Origin: Nymphaea colorata
Lineage: Eukaryota; Streptophyta; Magnoliopsida; Nymphaeales; Nymphaeaceae
DNA: 64,000 nucleotides
Assembly (NCBI RefSeq): GCF_008831285.2
Contig: NC_045145.1
Location: 13,700,802-13,764,801 of the forward strand
Direction of reading: 5' to 3'
This document shows positions 25,547 through 37,401 of the stretch, one piece after another. The position numbers were made by a program, and so were the translations under genes. Position 1 is the first letter of the stretch, and each line of letters starts with the position of its first letter. The notes under the pieces were generated by a model that searched no databases, was not told the origin of the DNA, and was given only the letters and a program-made list of their open reading frames with translations.

Positions 25547-28500
25547 ATGCGTAACCAACTTTATGTCCAATGAGGCTTTTCACTTTTGCTCATGCCATTG
25601 TCTAGGTGTAGCAAACACTGTCTTCGCTTCAGAGACGACTGAATTTTCTCGCCCCAAAACCTTCTCTAGTGTGTCAAACTTCTCTACCAGCAGCCGAGCC
25701 CTTGTGCTTACTTCCTTCACCAACTTATCAGCTGTTTCCAGCACACTGCACAACTGTCACATTGGTGGTTTCAAACAGCAGCAAAGTCCAGGATACATTT
25801 TTGAGTAGGCAACAGAATAGAAACACTAATTTGGTGACTTGAATTCATGGCTAAGCGGGCCAATGAAATACTGAAAGAAACCTGATTTACTGAGAATCAA
25901 CTTTATCAAATTACAGTTCAAAAATTTGGCATCATATCTATGAATCGATACACCACCTTGAGAGTAAGACCAGTCCACGAGTGATCCGAGCTCTCCAGAG
26001 CTGCATTGAGCTGGTTATAATTCGCCTGATGCAAAAAGACAAACAAATTGACCACATGACAGAAAACTATGCATGAAAAATAGCCACACTCATGAATGAC
26101 AAAAATCATGATCCTCATCAAAAGCAAATATTACGTGAAACTAGGATACCAATATATATGCACATTGTACACGTGTATTTAAATAAGTGAACACATATTC
26201 ATATCAAAGTCAGTTACTGAACGTGTACATATACATATAAATGAATATTACCTGTGAATATGATCCAGGTGTATGACATGGATTATACTGAAGTTTGGAC
26301 CAAGAAAAATGAACCCAAACCCAACCATATAATTTAAATTAGTATCCAATTTTTCTGAAATGTAAGTATGAAATATCTGAGTTAAGTGAGTGAGGCTATA
26401 TACTAAACAAAGAAACTCAAACAGAAGATATCTCAGGTCAGGTGTTCACTTGAGTTGTATTTCAACCAATCACAGCAAATTGTCGAAAATGGCTTCAAAT
26501 ATAGCAATACCAATTAGTTCTCAACGACTTCATGAACTTATTGCCAAGAACATTGGGTCAAATTTTTCTTTTTTCTGGAGAATTTATTGCTAAACAAGCA
26601 TGTATATGTGCATTTACGGTTCTCACTGACAAATGCAAGTGCCTAGACGTCTAGACATCCAATAATTAGATATGCACATGTTAGACACTAGCTTTGACAT
26701 GTTTGGTTATCCAATTTCACAACCATTTCTGTTGGTTTTTTCTCAGGCTTTTGCTACGCTGATGGACATTCCAGTCTCAACTGCATTGAGTTTCAGAGTT
26801 TATGTGCTAGAAAGAAGATACCATTAAAAAATTGTAAATTTTGCTACTGAAGGATATGCAGAACAAGTGTAAAGCACGAAGCTGATGAGCAATGTAACTT
26901 CTTGTTAATACACTCTTAACATTCTTCTGTCGTCAGGAGAAAAAGATGAAACATTAACTGCTGACAATTGAAATGTATCCAATACATATAACTGACAACA
27001 ACCAGTTTCCAGAAAGACGGGCTAGACAAGCTATGACATTATTGGACGAAACTAAGGTTCACCTTACTGAGATTAAAAAATAAATAAAATCAGTAGATAC
27101 TTGCTATAAAATGTTACCTAAGTAATCTATGTAGCAGTTGATATCAAGGATTTTGCAACTTTAGTATGTATGGATGTATACATATATAAAAGAAGTGAAC
27201 ACATAATAGTTTGGATAAAATTCAGACAGTTCCATTGTTTGTCTCCAATGCTTCCCTGTTATATTAGTTTGGATAAGGTTTCCTTTACAGCAACTTCCAT
27301 CAACTACTCATTAACAGTCTCATGAAACAAGCTGCTGGTTAACAAGCTTTAGACACAAAGTATCCATAGTTTGGCTAATGTATGGCAAATGAGATTGAGA
27401 AGGAAATGAGAGAATGAACAGATGTTTCTGTTGGAGACAGTAAATTTAAACTGCATAATGACATAATTTTTCTGTTTGCCAAAATTTTCACTGGCCTTCA
27501 TGACTTTTTAGTTGTGTTGTTTCGGAGAATTTCTGAAGCATTTGAACTCTATACTTGGAACTTGGATTAACTAATCAAGCTTCTAGTTTTGCTTCTTCAC
27601 TTGTAAGTTGCAACTGTATCCCATTTGTTAGCCATGAGAAAAACTGTTATAAAATCCACAACTTCATCTGATTCCATTAGCAAAATTCCTACTAATGATA
27701 TCTTTATCAAAACTTACCAACTGCTATGCCATGAAACCTGTAAATGGGCTGCTAGATGTCAACAGCAATATACGATCAAATCCTTTGACAAACTTAACCA
27801 AAATTTCATGGTAAAATCAAATCTATATAACAGATTAGTCACCCACTTATTATGTCATTTCCCTTACAGAAGCACCTGCTGACTGATATTTAAGGATTAT
27901 ATATTCCATCCGTCAGAAGTCAACACTTAAGATGCAAAGAACTTGAGGACTTGTTGAACCATGATTTCAGTTGTTGGTGCCAGGTTAGTCTCAGCTACTG
28001 GTAATGAACTTCAAATCTTTGAAAAGAAGCACAAAAAAATTGAAGCTCAAAACAGCAACAAAGGTTCAGAAGAACCGATTCACACAAAAAGCACTTTCAA
28101 TGTGCACATACAAGCCAAATAAAAGAGAATGTCACTGAAAGAAGAAGGCTGAAAACAAAATGCAATACAAATTGGAAAATCTCTACAATTTACAGACAAA
28201 GGGGGCCAAGCTCGTTGTTGGAGGATAGCCTGGCCAAGTCAAGGGCTATCCTTGACGAGAAAAATAAAAATACAAAAGTGGAGAATAAAAGATTACAAGA
28301 AACAAAAGATAAAGCATATGGCAACTGAAGTCCATGCTCAAGAACAGCGACAAAGATATAGCAGCCAGTGTTAAATCCTCTGCTGCAGAAAATAGAATAG
28401 CGAAGAAGATGGCAACCAACTGATTCTTCATTGAACAAAATCACATGGTCGAGTTTTGAGATTCAATTCTATGTGCAAAGTCCGGTCTTTATTGCCAAGG

Positions 28501-30529
28501 TCAGAGCATTTCCACATAAAATAGAATGCAGCGAGATATGCTTATTTTGTTTATTGATTCATTTCTTCAATTAACTTAAATTGATATGCCCATGTTAAAC
28601 ATCCGAAAAGATAATATTTGATCTTTTTCTAACTTTCATCAGGAATTTAATTCAGGAAGAGTTTAATAATTCAATACTTCAGGATTTCAAAATTTAATTG
28701 ATTTGTTTACCTCACCAAGGAAAATGCTTTTGAAATTCAGGATGAAGTGATATTTAATTATCTCTATTTCATAAGCTTATTTTTGAGGAATTTTCCTCTT
28801 AAATGAGTAGCATGAACCATATTCATTTTTTTCCCCTTAATTCCAGGATTTTTTAACAGTGTCATGTACATATTGTTTCCTGGTCTAGATCCAAGCTCAA
28901 TTAGCCCATCTGCTTAGATGATCCCCAAACATTTGTTCGTGTGTGTTCCCCACACTCAAACAAGGGAGAGCAGTTAAACAGCTCTACCAGCATGGTGGTG
29001 ACCAAAGTACAGACGAACCAAAAGGAGCAGGTCTATTTGCGCCAGGAACAGCAGAACAGAGTGCTTCTGTTCCTGCTGTTCCCGTAGCAGGAACCAAACA
29101 AGCTCTATGTATGGTAGGCAGTTCCTGTCTGTGGGATTGCAGGGAAGCACATACATGATTCTGCAGGAATATATGTTATAGACAACATATTGAAAGTGCG
29201 TCGTGAAGAGAAATTTACTTCATCCCGTACAAAGGTGGTTTTCCGTTATAAGTAGCTTAGTTCTCATTCAGTGCAAAACGAGGCAGCATGCCTGGAGATA
29301 TATTTGGATTTGCTAATGCGGTCGACCTCACTGATAGGCTACAAGCCTACAAAGCATGACCAGACGCCTCTATGACTCTATCTCATCATCCCAAACCAGG
29401 TTGCGCTAAAAAATTGGAAAGAAGGCATTTAGTTCACATAAACTGGTAGTGGGAGGCTCGCGTTTGGATGGGGAAAACGGTCTCAATGCATTGACGAGAC
29501 GAAGCATGAATTTCAAACCCCACGACTTTTCTGAGAATTCCTTCTGAATATCAAGTAGTTTTGGCTATACAAAAACAAAGAGCGATAGATGACCATTCCC
29601 GAACACATTATGTTACCAGTGACTATTTAATCCAGCGTGGTAACGAAATATGGCTGAGGATGGCCTTGCATTATCAACTCCATCTACATTCTGGAAAAAA
29701 CAGCTCTTCCAAACATCAGCGTTCTGGACAATAACGCAGTTCTTATTGCCCATAACAACCAGTTTGCAAACAATGATTAAAACATAAAAGTCACTAAGAA
29801 ACCAAGCCTAATGCTCCTGTTTTACATATGTAATTATTCAGACACCACGGACGAACAGACCAAACCTATCTTCCTGTATTAAACATTTAAGAATTCAGAT
29901 CTTAAGCTTTACCACATGACAGCAACAGATGAGAAGGATATCGGCCTTATCCTTGCGGCACATCCATCCATGAGAAAGACACCTGTGCTGGGCAGGAAAT
30001 TCGGTACCAAACTTTTCGGGACTAGATATTATCATGCGTACAGCTAGGCTTAGGTTTTCGTTCACCCTCGTTTTCTGGTTAATTAGGAAGAAAGATGAAA
30101 TGAACTAAACAGCTGCCATGACTACGAGGAAATCAAGACGTAATACATTTCTTTTGCAATAGAATCATGCCCGGAAAGATCAACAGCGTTCATGATATTA
30201 TAACGGGGCCATGAGAAGTTGGGATAGACACACGGCTGAAGCAGAAGTGTGCAATTTGTGTCGCGGATGGATCAATTAAAGGCACCTAAACTCTTATTTT
30301 TCTTCTTCTTCTTTTAATAGAATATATGCAGAAATGGCGGTAACTGAAGGCATCCGAGAGAAAAGATCGAAATGAATACCTCAAACAGGACTTGGAGATC
30401 GAGGGGCTGTTGAATTGAAGACGATGGTTCACCGGAAACTATGCTTTCCCGTGGACTATCTACGGTGCTTCCCTCCCCAACGTCCCTCAGCAGGTCGCCT
30501 ATGCAGAGAAGAGGGCCGCCGGAACTCAT
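25257..30529 (-). CDS. Small helical protein, unrecognised
   Basis: Three exons are well supported: 30529-30380, 26025-25957, 25753-25580. Borders are good (TTTGAG|GTATTC, TTGCATCAG|GCG, AAG|GTGGTG, GTGACAG|TTG) and all junctions are in phase 0, giving 130 residues. The protein starts MSSGGPLLCIGDLLRDVGEG and has Ser-rich residues about 21-40. Helical segments follow (LFEANYNQLNAALESS; LCSVLETADKLVKEVSTRAR; LLVEKFDTLEKVLGRE), which could form a helical bundle or short coiled coil. I do not recognise the family. The C-terminus is uncertain. Exon 3 either runs to the TGA at 25580, or is spliced after 25619 (ACA|GTGTTT) to an exon at 25385-25257 that is also in phase 0 and adds another helical stretch (IQLEQLMELLDRRAG), giving 160 residues. 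The intron of about 4.35 kb (26026-30379) is by far the longest in the window and may hide a further exon. No targeting signal or membrane segment is visible. Confidence 0.6.
25495..25542. repeat. Compound (TC)n(CA)n microsatellite
   Basis: About 11 TC units run directly into about 14 CA units, just beyond the TGA at 25580 of the small minus-strand gene. If the longer splice form is used, this tract lies in its last intron. Confidence 0.9.
28900..29130. other. Foldback region with a near-perfect hairpin
   Basis: Two arms, 29043-29060 (CAGGAACAGCAGAACAGA) and 29065-29082 (TCTGTTCCTGCTGTTCCC), are inverted copies with one or two mismatches around a 4-base loop. It lies in the long intron of the small minus-strand gene. 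It could be the centre of a foldback/MITE element or a chance hairpin; no coding role is evident. Confidence 0.5.
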
Positions 30530-31494
30530 GTCTCTCTCCCTCTGGCGATCAACCCAGTGGTGTTGTTTTGTTCCCCTGCAAACAGGACAAGATTAATATT
30601 TGGCCCTAATTTCATAAAGAGGCCTACTGTTTCTTGTTTTACTGGCCTGGCGGGCGCGCAGATTATTGTAAATTCGATAGGCACCAATATATAATAAACT
30701 TAACTATAAAAGAAATTGCGTGGGCACCCACTGCCACTTCCACTTCCACTTACACTTATAACCGGAAGCTTTCGTACTGTTACGAGATCTTCTTCATTTA
30801 TTAAACTCGAAAGCCCTTAACATGGAAGGAATATAATATTCCACGCTTTAACATATGAAAATCTTAATAATTTTGTAGGGTGAAATTTACTTTACTGATT
30901 TAAACTTTTGCCTTCGTAATGGTGAGATAGATAGTCCATTTAACTACAAGGTGTATTTTAGTCATTTCCAATGCAATTCTTTTTCTTTCTTTTTTTTTTT
31001 TAACTATTCATGTGATATTACTTTTTCCATTTCCCACAATGCATTTCTGGTGTTTAATATGTCATGCGTGAGCTAAGCGAAAAGTTACGCTACTTGAGAT
31101 GGCATGTAATAGAATAGGACGGCGTTACGCCCTTTCACGACCACATGTTTCGGATATATACGAATGCCGCGGCTAAGTCTCTTTCTATAAAACAAATCCA
31201 TGTGTTCGTCACTTAAAAAAGAATACTATATGCATGTTTTAAAAATATTATTATTAAGAATTGAATTTTTGGTGTTTGGCTGATATAGTTGATTGGAACA
31301 GAGATGAGCCAAAATGTAAAAAATTTGGTGCTCTTTCTTTGTCCCAAGAAAGGAAAGCGTGGTCGTCTTTCTCAACAATAAAATAAAATACGAAAAATGT
31401 TCTTTTCCAGTAAAGCACCTGCCGTTTGTTGAATTGAAAAATGCCCGCGTCAAGCCAGCTGTGCCGGAGTTGACTCCTCTCTCTAGATGCTGGA

Positions 31495-31503
31495 ACACGT
31501 GGC
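31495..31503 (+). promoter_or_regulatory. ABRE/G-box upstream of ERF-A
   Basis: ACACGTGGC is a full match to the ABA-responsive element containing a CACGTG G-box, about 115 bp upstream of the TATA box. A W-box core (TTGACT) lies at 31470-31475 and an ACGT core (TGACGTGG) at 31513-31520. Clustered bZIP and WRKY sites fit a stress-inducible ERF promoter. Function is inferred from motif only. Confidence 0.5.
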
Positions 31504-31610
31504 GGAAAGAGCTGACGTGGGTCCCAACTGTTTATTTATCCAAACTCGCGTAGCAACCGTTTTCACTGCTCCCGCGTGCCAGCTCACTCGGAACCCAACC
31601 CACCAAAGCG

Positions 31611-31617
31611 TATAAAG
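31611..31617 (+). promoter_or_regulatory. TATA box of ERF-A
   Basis: TATAAAG lies 122 bp upstream of the ERF-A ATG. Transcription would start near 31640, leaving a 5' UTR of about 90 bp that contains a GCGA-repeat stretch. Confidence 0.6.
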
Positions 31618-31732
31618 AGCCACTGCCACTCTACTTCTTCCCCGGAGAACAACCACTGTCACGGCGGAGAGCAAGCGAGCGAGCGAGCAAGCGAGTGTGC
31701 CAGTGCCTCAACTCTGTCGCAAATCAAGGGGG

Positions 31733-32458
31733 ATGACTAACAAAAGAGCAAGGCGACCAGGGGAGCAGCCGGCGCCCGGAATACGGCGCCCGGCGCTCAG
31801 CGGGGACCAGGAGGCCAAGATCATGGTGGAAGCCCTCAAGTACGTCCTCTACGGTGGCAGCCCACCGGAGACGTGGCAATCGGCTTTGGAAACGGCGGGC
31901 AGCGGCAGCCCCAGCAACAGTCCTAGCCCTATGGAAGAGGAGAGCGCCAAGAAACCGAGGAGGAACAAGTACCGTGGCGTGAGGCAGCGGCCGTGGGGGA
32001 AATGGGCGGCGGAGATCCGCGACCCGCACCGCGCCATCAGGGTGTGGCTCGGGACCTTCGAGACGGCGGAGGCAGCCGCAAGGGCTTACGACGCTGCGGC
32101 CGTGGGGTTCCGCGGCGCTCGTGCCAAGCTTAATTTCCCCGATGAGGCGTTCGGGGTGCCGCCTCCGAGTCCGAGGGAAAAGGAATCAGGGCAGCACCGA
32201 CAGGCACCGGTTCTGCATCCACAGCAACAAGGGGAAGACGACCGTGTAACTTCATCTGCAGTCCGCGATGCCAGCGCGCCGGCGGAATCGAACTCTGGTG
32301 AGTATGATTACGTCTGGGAGTTCCTAAACGAGCCCGATGAATACGAGCCAAATGGCGACGTGGGCAGTTCCAGTGCGGTTCGGGAATGGGGAGCAGAGCT
32401 CGTCGGCGCCAACAATAGGCCGGTGGTTGAACGGCATTGGGCGTTTGACATCTTCTAG
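31733..32458 (+). CDS. AP2/ERF factor, group X (ERF109-like), copy A
   Basis: Single exon, 241 residues. The AP2 domain at about 79-137 begins [20 protein letters not shown] and continues [31 protein letters not shown], with all usual base-contacting Arg and Trp residues present. The N-terminal segment [21 protein letters not shown] matches the short helix that precedes the domain in group X factors such as Arabidopsis ERF109. The C-terminus is acidic with an aromatic patch ([15 protein letters not shown]) that could be an activation region. Such proteins are nuclear and bind GCC-box-like DNA in stress, wound and hormone responses. The start is the first true ATG (31733), placed 122 bp after a TATA box; the open frame extends upstream only through GTG. 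This is the only intact member of the cluster with the canonical RPWGKW signature, so it may be closest to the ancestral state. Confidence 0.93.
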   Translation: MTNKRARRPGEQPAPGIRRPALSGDQEAKIMVEALKYVLYGGSPPETWQSALETAGSGSPSNSPSPMEEESAKKPRRNKYRGVRQRPWGKWAAEIRDPHRAIRVWLGTFETAEAAARAYDAAAVGFRGARAKLNFPDEAFGVPPPSPREKESGQHRQAPVLHPQQQGEDDRVTSSAVRDASAPAESNSGEYDYVWEFLNEPDEYEPNGDVGSSSAVREWGAELVGANNRPVVERHWAFDIF

Positions 32459-34763
32459 TTCTAGCAGCGACCAGCCATCACCAGGGCAGTCTTGATCTTC
32501 TTTCTTAGACGTGACATTTGTTCATTCTTCTAATTGATGAATAGTGGTCATCCTCGTTCGTTCCCTGTTTTTAGTGGGGAGGTCAGATTTTTTTAAATTG
32601 TCTTTGCAGATTCTGGTTAAGCTTCATGGACTAATTCTCACTTCGTATTTGTGTGAGTGGGGTTGGTGTGCTGTTTTATGTGCTCAGAAGATTCTTTTAG
32701 CAATAAAAACTCCATTCCGATGCAACATGCTCAGAATAAAACTTAACCTCATGCGAGGTCCTTTGTTGTTTTTAATTTCCCTTTTTATTGGTTGGGGGAG
32801 TTTTCGTCATTTGCTGGGGTAAGCACTCAAGTCTGTTTCATTCCCGCAAGGGTTTACTCAAATATAACAATCTCACAAAAAAGGAAAAAAAATTATTAGC
32901 CTCACGTCAGGCTAATAATATCACTGGACGTGTGAAACACTTCGTGTCTTAGACGGATATCTGGGACCTGCTGCAACCCCAAGTTCTCAATTTCTATTTT
33001 GGATTTGGACTCAAGAATCCACCGCAGAATATGAATCCGTACCTGTGAGTGAAATCCAAATGAGAGCGACAGCGACAATATTAAAATAAAAGTATATACG
33101 ACCGGACAATGGATATCCCCAGCTTACACCGAAATTCTAGAGAATAGAGTTTGATATCAAGTTAGGGATGTTAAAATCTTGACCATGTTATGAACTGATC
33201 TTCATTATCTATGGATAATGGATATTTATTTGAAGATGAATCCAAATCCGAATCTGATAGGATATTATTTAATTCTAAATCCAAATAGAAATATAATCGG
33301 ATGTCATCTCTTAAATACAAATTAATCCCGATTGAATTTCTTCACTAAATTTTAAATTCTGTTCTATATCTGTCTAATTTTTCTGAAGCAATTTTATTGA
33401 ATAGCTTATCCAAATCCGATCCATGGACATTCATATGAACATTTTCACACGTGAGCAAATTAAGGCTGTGGCTGAAACATTGATGAGGTTATATTATATC
33501 TTGGGGTGGCGGAGAAAAATCAGCTGACAACCACTTCCGGGCCTTCCAGTCCTAAGCGGATTCTTTTTCTTTTCTTCATCTTGTCGATCTTGACTTCCTA
33601 GGCGGCCTGAATGTAGTGTTGTTCGGTGCTACATCTTTCAGTTAACACATGGGAATGAGAAAAACAAGCTCAAAATCATGAACCTGACTCGTCCAGTCAA
33701 TAGCTGTACTTCGCTTGACTCGGCAAGGAAAACAGATCCCGGTGATAGTGTAACGCAATCACAACCAGATGGTGGTGCAAATAAACCAAAGAACTCGTTG
33801 ATCACTTCAAATTTGCTTTTCCAAAGACTTGACCTCTATATTATTCTATTAGAGAACGTTTACGGTATTTGGACGAGTAGATAGGATTTTCCGAAGATTG
33901 AAGATTCAGCACCGATTCTAAATTGCTGAATCTTCACAGTTCGTGACCTTGTTCCCCCCTCCCCAACTTGTCGACTTGAAACTTGGGGATTGCATCAAAC
34001 AAAAATGAATTTCAAAGCTGATCTACGAGTTACCATGTTTTTCTAAACAATAGTTACATATAAACACAAAAAGTCAATAGTTCAGGCTGCGATCTTTCTC
34101 ATAATTTGGTCAGGATATGCTCTCACCCATGTCCTGCTAATTAAAAAGCACACACAAAAAAAAAAATAGAGAAAAGAGCGGGACAATTGCTTTGTAGCCC
34201 TGGTAGAAGCTTCGCAAGCAGAAAATGAGTAAGTAGAATGTTTAGAAAATGGATTTAATTTATAAAAGCGATCACTGTTCAAGCAAATTAATTAACTTTG
34301 GGTGCTCTAAGCGCTTGGTAACAAGATCTAACAATGCGTTCTTTCGAACACAGTGTTCCTGTTGCCGGCCGAACGCACCCTTTGGGAAGCGACCGAGTGA
34401 CTGTCATCGTAAGTCCAATGAATTTGAATTATGAGTGAGGTTCCTGCATTACTGGTGGAATCAATGTCATCCGTTTTCCATGATGCCCGCTGTGGTTCTT
34501 CTTGGCAGGTGAATACATAGAACGTTTAAAAAATGGATTACAAAAACAGCTATTGTTCGAGCAAATTTAACTTTCAGTGTAGGAAACTGTACTAGTTCAC
34601 TGGCAAGCAACCAAGTGCCCGTGATAATGGATTTCAATGTATAACAGGTTACAGGAGGATCCCTGCATAGGTCGAGCCATCATCTTCCTTTTGTGGATCA
34701 TAATATTGATCACCATTGAGGTTCTTCTTGGCAAGGGGCCGCAATGTAACGGCCCATACTGCT
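32459..34763. other. Intergenic region between convergent ERF-A and ERF-B
   Basis: AT-rich. The stretch 33150-33440 has recurrent strings such as AAATCCGAATCTGAT and ATCCAAATCCGATCCATGGA, typical of an old dispersed repeat. Nothing coding is supported. Confidence 0.4.
32702..32737 (+). terminator. Possible polyadenylation signals of ERF-A
   Basis: Two AATAAA strings lie about 245-275 bp after the ERF-A stop, within a T-rich stretch. The position suits a plant 3' UTR; the assignment rests on motif only. Confidence 0.35.
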
Positions 34764-35843
34764 TCAAATAGATGCAGCAAACGCACAATTTTCTTCATGC
34801 TGAAGTGACGCTGATAAGACCTGCTGCTGGAGAGGCAAACTCCAATCTTGAGCCGAACCCCAGCTTCCCATGTTCCAAGAGTCTAGCAACTCATGATGCT
34901 CACAGCCTAGTGGAGGAAACGTCCACGGACATTCGTTGTCGCCGACAGTCGGTCCGAACAGATCTCCAGTGTAAAGGTCCACAGCCTGAGGGACCAGAGT
35001 GAAGCCACCAAGTATTTCTTGGTGGTTCAGCCACATCTGCTGCTGCTGCAAATGCAAGTGATACTGCTCTTGGTGGTGGTGATCAGAGAGGGCCGGATGA
35101 AGCTGACTGAAGGCCTCGTACGACAGTCCATCTGTATCAGGAAAGTGGTCTGAGCTAATGAGCCAATCTTGATCAGCCGTGCACGGGCTCCACACGTTGC
35201 AATTCTTCTGCAAACTACCATATTGATATAACACGTCGTCGGGTGCTGCAGAAGTGTTGATTGCCGGCGGAGCAGAGAAAAGTGCGTGGAAACCGCTATA
35301 AGAGGAAAGTTGATCCACAGCATTATCCGCGCGGCGTCCTTGTTCGTGTTCTTCTTCAAGGGAGTGCAATTCATGGTTTTGAAACCTCCGTTCATGTCGT
35401 CCACTCCTTTCCATCTCTTTAACACGGGAATCAACTGCATCCACAAGGAAATTGAGCTTGGCTCTATCTCCGCGGAGCCGAATCGCTGCAGCGTCGTATG
35501 CCCGAGCCGCCGCCTCGGCTGTCTGGAAAGTTCCAAGCCACAGCCTGATCCGGCGATGGGGGTCGCGTATCTCGGCTGCCCATCTTCCGGATGGCCTTAG
35601 GCGCACTCCTCGGTACTTTTTCACTCCTCTTTGCCCCTCGCTATCCTCCTTCTCCGGCACCTGTACCCTCAGCTCTAGCTCCTGCTTTGCACCCGTCGTC
35701 TCCCCATTAAAGACCAGGCTCAGGGCTTGGATGATAAGGGACGTCTCCTCGTCCTCCGTAAGATAAGAGGCCCTGACATTTACTGGTTTGCCGGCAGGTG
35801 GGATCTCTCCGGCGACTCTTCCTGCACTCTTCTCTTTGGACAT
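34764..35843 (-). CDS. AP2/ERF factor, group X type, copy B
   Basis: Single exon, 359 residues from the ATG at 35843. N-terminal helix: [21 protein letters not shown] (about 28-48). AP2 domain at 77-132: [20 protein letters not shown], then [29 protein letters not shown]. The usual RPWGKW tryptophan is serine here (RPSGRW), shared with copies C and F but not A. The C-terminal half is rich in Gln, His and Trp with aromatic/acidic patches, consistent with an activation region. An upstream in-frame ATG at 35939 would add 32 residues, but these are encoded by a GA/CT microsatellite (Ser-Leu repeats), so the downstream start, which aligns with MSNKKG of psi-D, is preferred. It is convergent with copy A and divergent from copy C. 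Predicted to be a nuclear DNA-binding regulator; its target site may differ from the GCC box. Confidence 0.9.
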   Translation of the reverse strand: MSKEKSAGRVAGEIPPAGKPVNVRASYLTEDEETSLIIQALSLVFNGETTGAKQELELRVQVPEKEDSEGQRGVKKYRGVRLRPSGRWAAEIRDPHRRIRLWLGTFQTAEAAARAYDAAAIRLRGDRAKLNFLVDAVDSRVKEMERSGRHERRFQNHELHSLEEEHEQGRRADNAVDQLSSYSGFHALFSAPPAINTSAAPDDVLYQYGSLQKNCNVWSPCTADQDWLISSDHFPDTDGLSYEAFSQLHPALSDHHHQEQYHLHLQQQQMWLNHQEILGGFTLVPQAVDLYTGDLFGPTVGDNECPWTFPPLGCEHHELLDSWNMGSWGSAQDWSLPLQQQVLSASLQHEENCAFAASI

Positions 35844-35854
35844 TGCTCCTGTGT

Positions 35855-35911
35855 GAGAGAGAGAGAGAGAGAGGGAGAGGGAGAGGGAGAGGGGAAGGGA
35901 GACAGAGAGAA
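35855..35911. repeat. GA/CT microsatellite in the ERF-B leader
   Basis: GA-rich repeat with GGGA interruptions, 12 bp upstream of the ERF-B ATG. In the transcript it is a CT-rich leader, and it is open in frame with the ATG at 35939. Confidence 0.85.
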
Positions 35912-37337
35912 GGCTTCTGCTTGGCTTCTCGGGGTGCATGCGTCTGATATACGAGCTGGTAGGTATGTTTCAGCAAGGGCATGTGACTGGACTATACAGT
36001 CAAAATTAAGACTGGCATTTGGGTGGGGTCGGTGAGCGCAACATTTTGTGGTCGTAGCAAAAAATTGTTGACTTACTTCTAATATATATGTATGTATATA
36101 TGTGAGCAGCTAATTATATAATATACTATGTCCGTGAAACTCTTATACTAGTTTTTTCCCTTCTTCTAAACAATTTCTCAATAAACCAATTAAATAATGC
36201 ACTATGTCCATGAAACTCTAAAACCACATTGGCCCATTTCCTCTTTAACCAGTTTCTCACGTCAGTACATGCACACTGCACAAACTCTGTTTTAGCTTCT
36301 GTAATCTTGAAAGTGCATGCACACTTTGAGGATCCATGTATTGTTCAGCTTGCACGTCGTGTCTTGGGTCTTGTGTGAACAAAGACCGAGCCATGACGGC
36401 GAGAACTTGACTTACAACTCACAGCTAGCTTAGCTATTGCCGTTGTCTTGGACTTGGATGATTTCTTCTCTTACAAAAATTTTCAGGCTTTTTTTGCATA
36501 GATGGTTGACCAGCCGAATTGGGTGGGAATGTTCCAATCAACTGGGATTGCTAAAAAAGGTTGTCCAGCTCATTTTTGACTTGCCTCGACTCCTCATGGT
36601 TTCTCCATCCACTGCCTGCCCGTTGAGTTGAGGGTTAATATTTAATACCCATTTCATGGAGAGACAGGGTGAGTGTCAAATTAATTTGGATAGAATCATA
36701 TGCCACATTAATTTTGCCTTGCACTTTTTTTTTTGTACATATTTTTTCGAATTGTGAGAGATCAGAGGAGGATCAAGACTTAGGAGAACTTCAACTCTAA
36801 ATCACTGCCTATGATGATTTCCTGTCTTTGTCCATCAAACAGCATTATATATCAAGTGAGATTTTGTTGTTCGTTGTGGCCAGAAAACCAATCTTTCGTG
36901 AAGAGCGTGGGGCCAAACAGCCTTGTAACCAATTTTTAACAGGAGACAAGCGCTATTTTTCCAGAAGAGTTACAAGGCTAAAATTACATCATATTATTGC
37001 ACACAGAACAAATGTACGTAGTAGTGCCTGATCGATGAGAGGGATTGATCGGGGGCATAGTAATTCAGGAGACATAATCACATAATGCGAATCATATGAG
37101 ATAATTTTCGTTGGTTTGCCTAACTCTAGCTTGCCAATTAAAAACATGCACAATCTACACCTTATATTAATGCCACATGTCGATTTGTAGGTTGCTTGCA
37201 TTGAAAGCATTCTTGTAATTATCTGCTTGATCAACTCACGAGTCCAAGTCAAATCTGTTTATCTTTATCCTCTCTCCCAAATAAGTACTCAAGTTCAAGT
37301 CAAGTCTATTTATTTTCGTCCACGTTTATAGTTTCTG

Positions 37338-37401
<64 letters not shown>
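37338..37401. repeat. Compound (CT)n(CA)n(TA)n microsatellite
   Basis: About 10 CT, 16 CA and 6 TA units in direct succession, without interruption. Confidence 0.95.

Larger units (their letters stand above)
30530..31732. other. Divergent upstream region shared by the small gene and ERF-A
   Basis: A 1.2 kb interval between the minus-strand ATG at 30529 and the plus-strand ATG at 31733. The left half is AT-rich with poly-T. The right 300 bp hold the ERF-A promoter elements listed separately. Confidence 0.55.
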
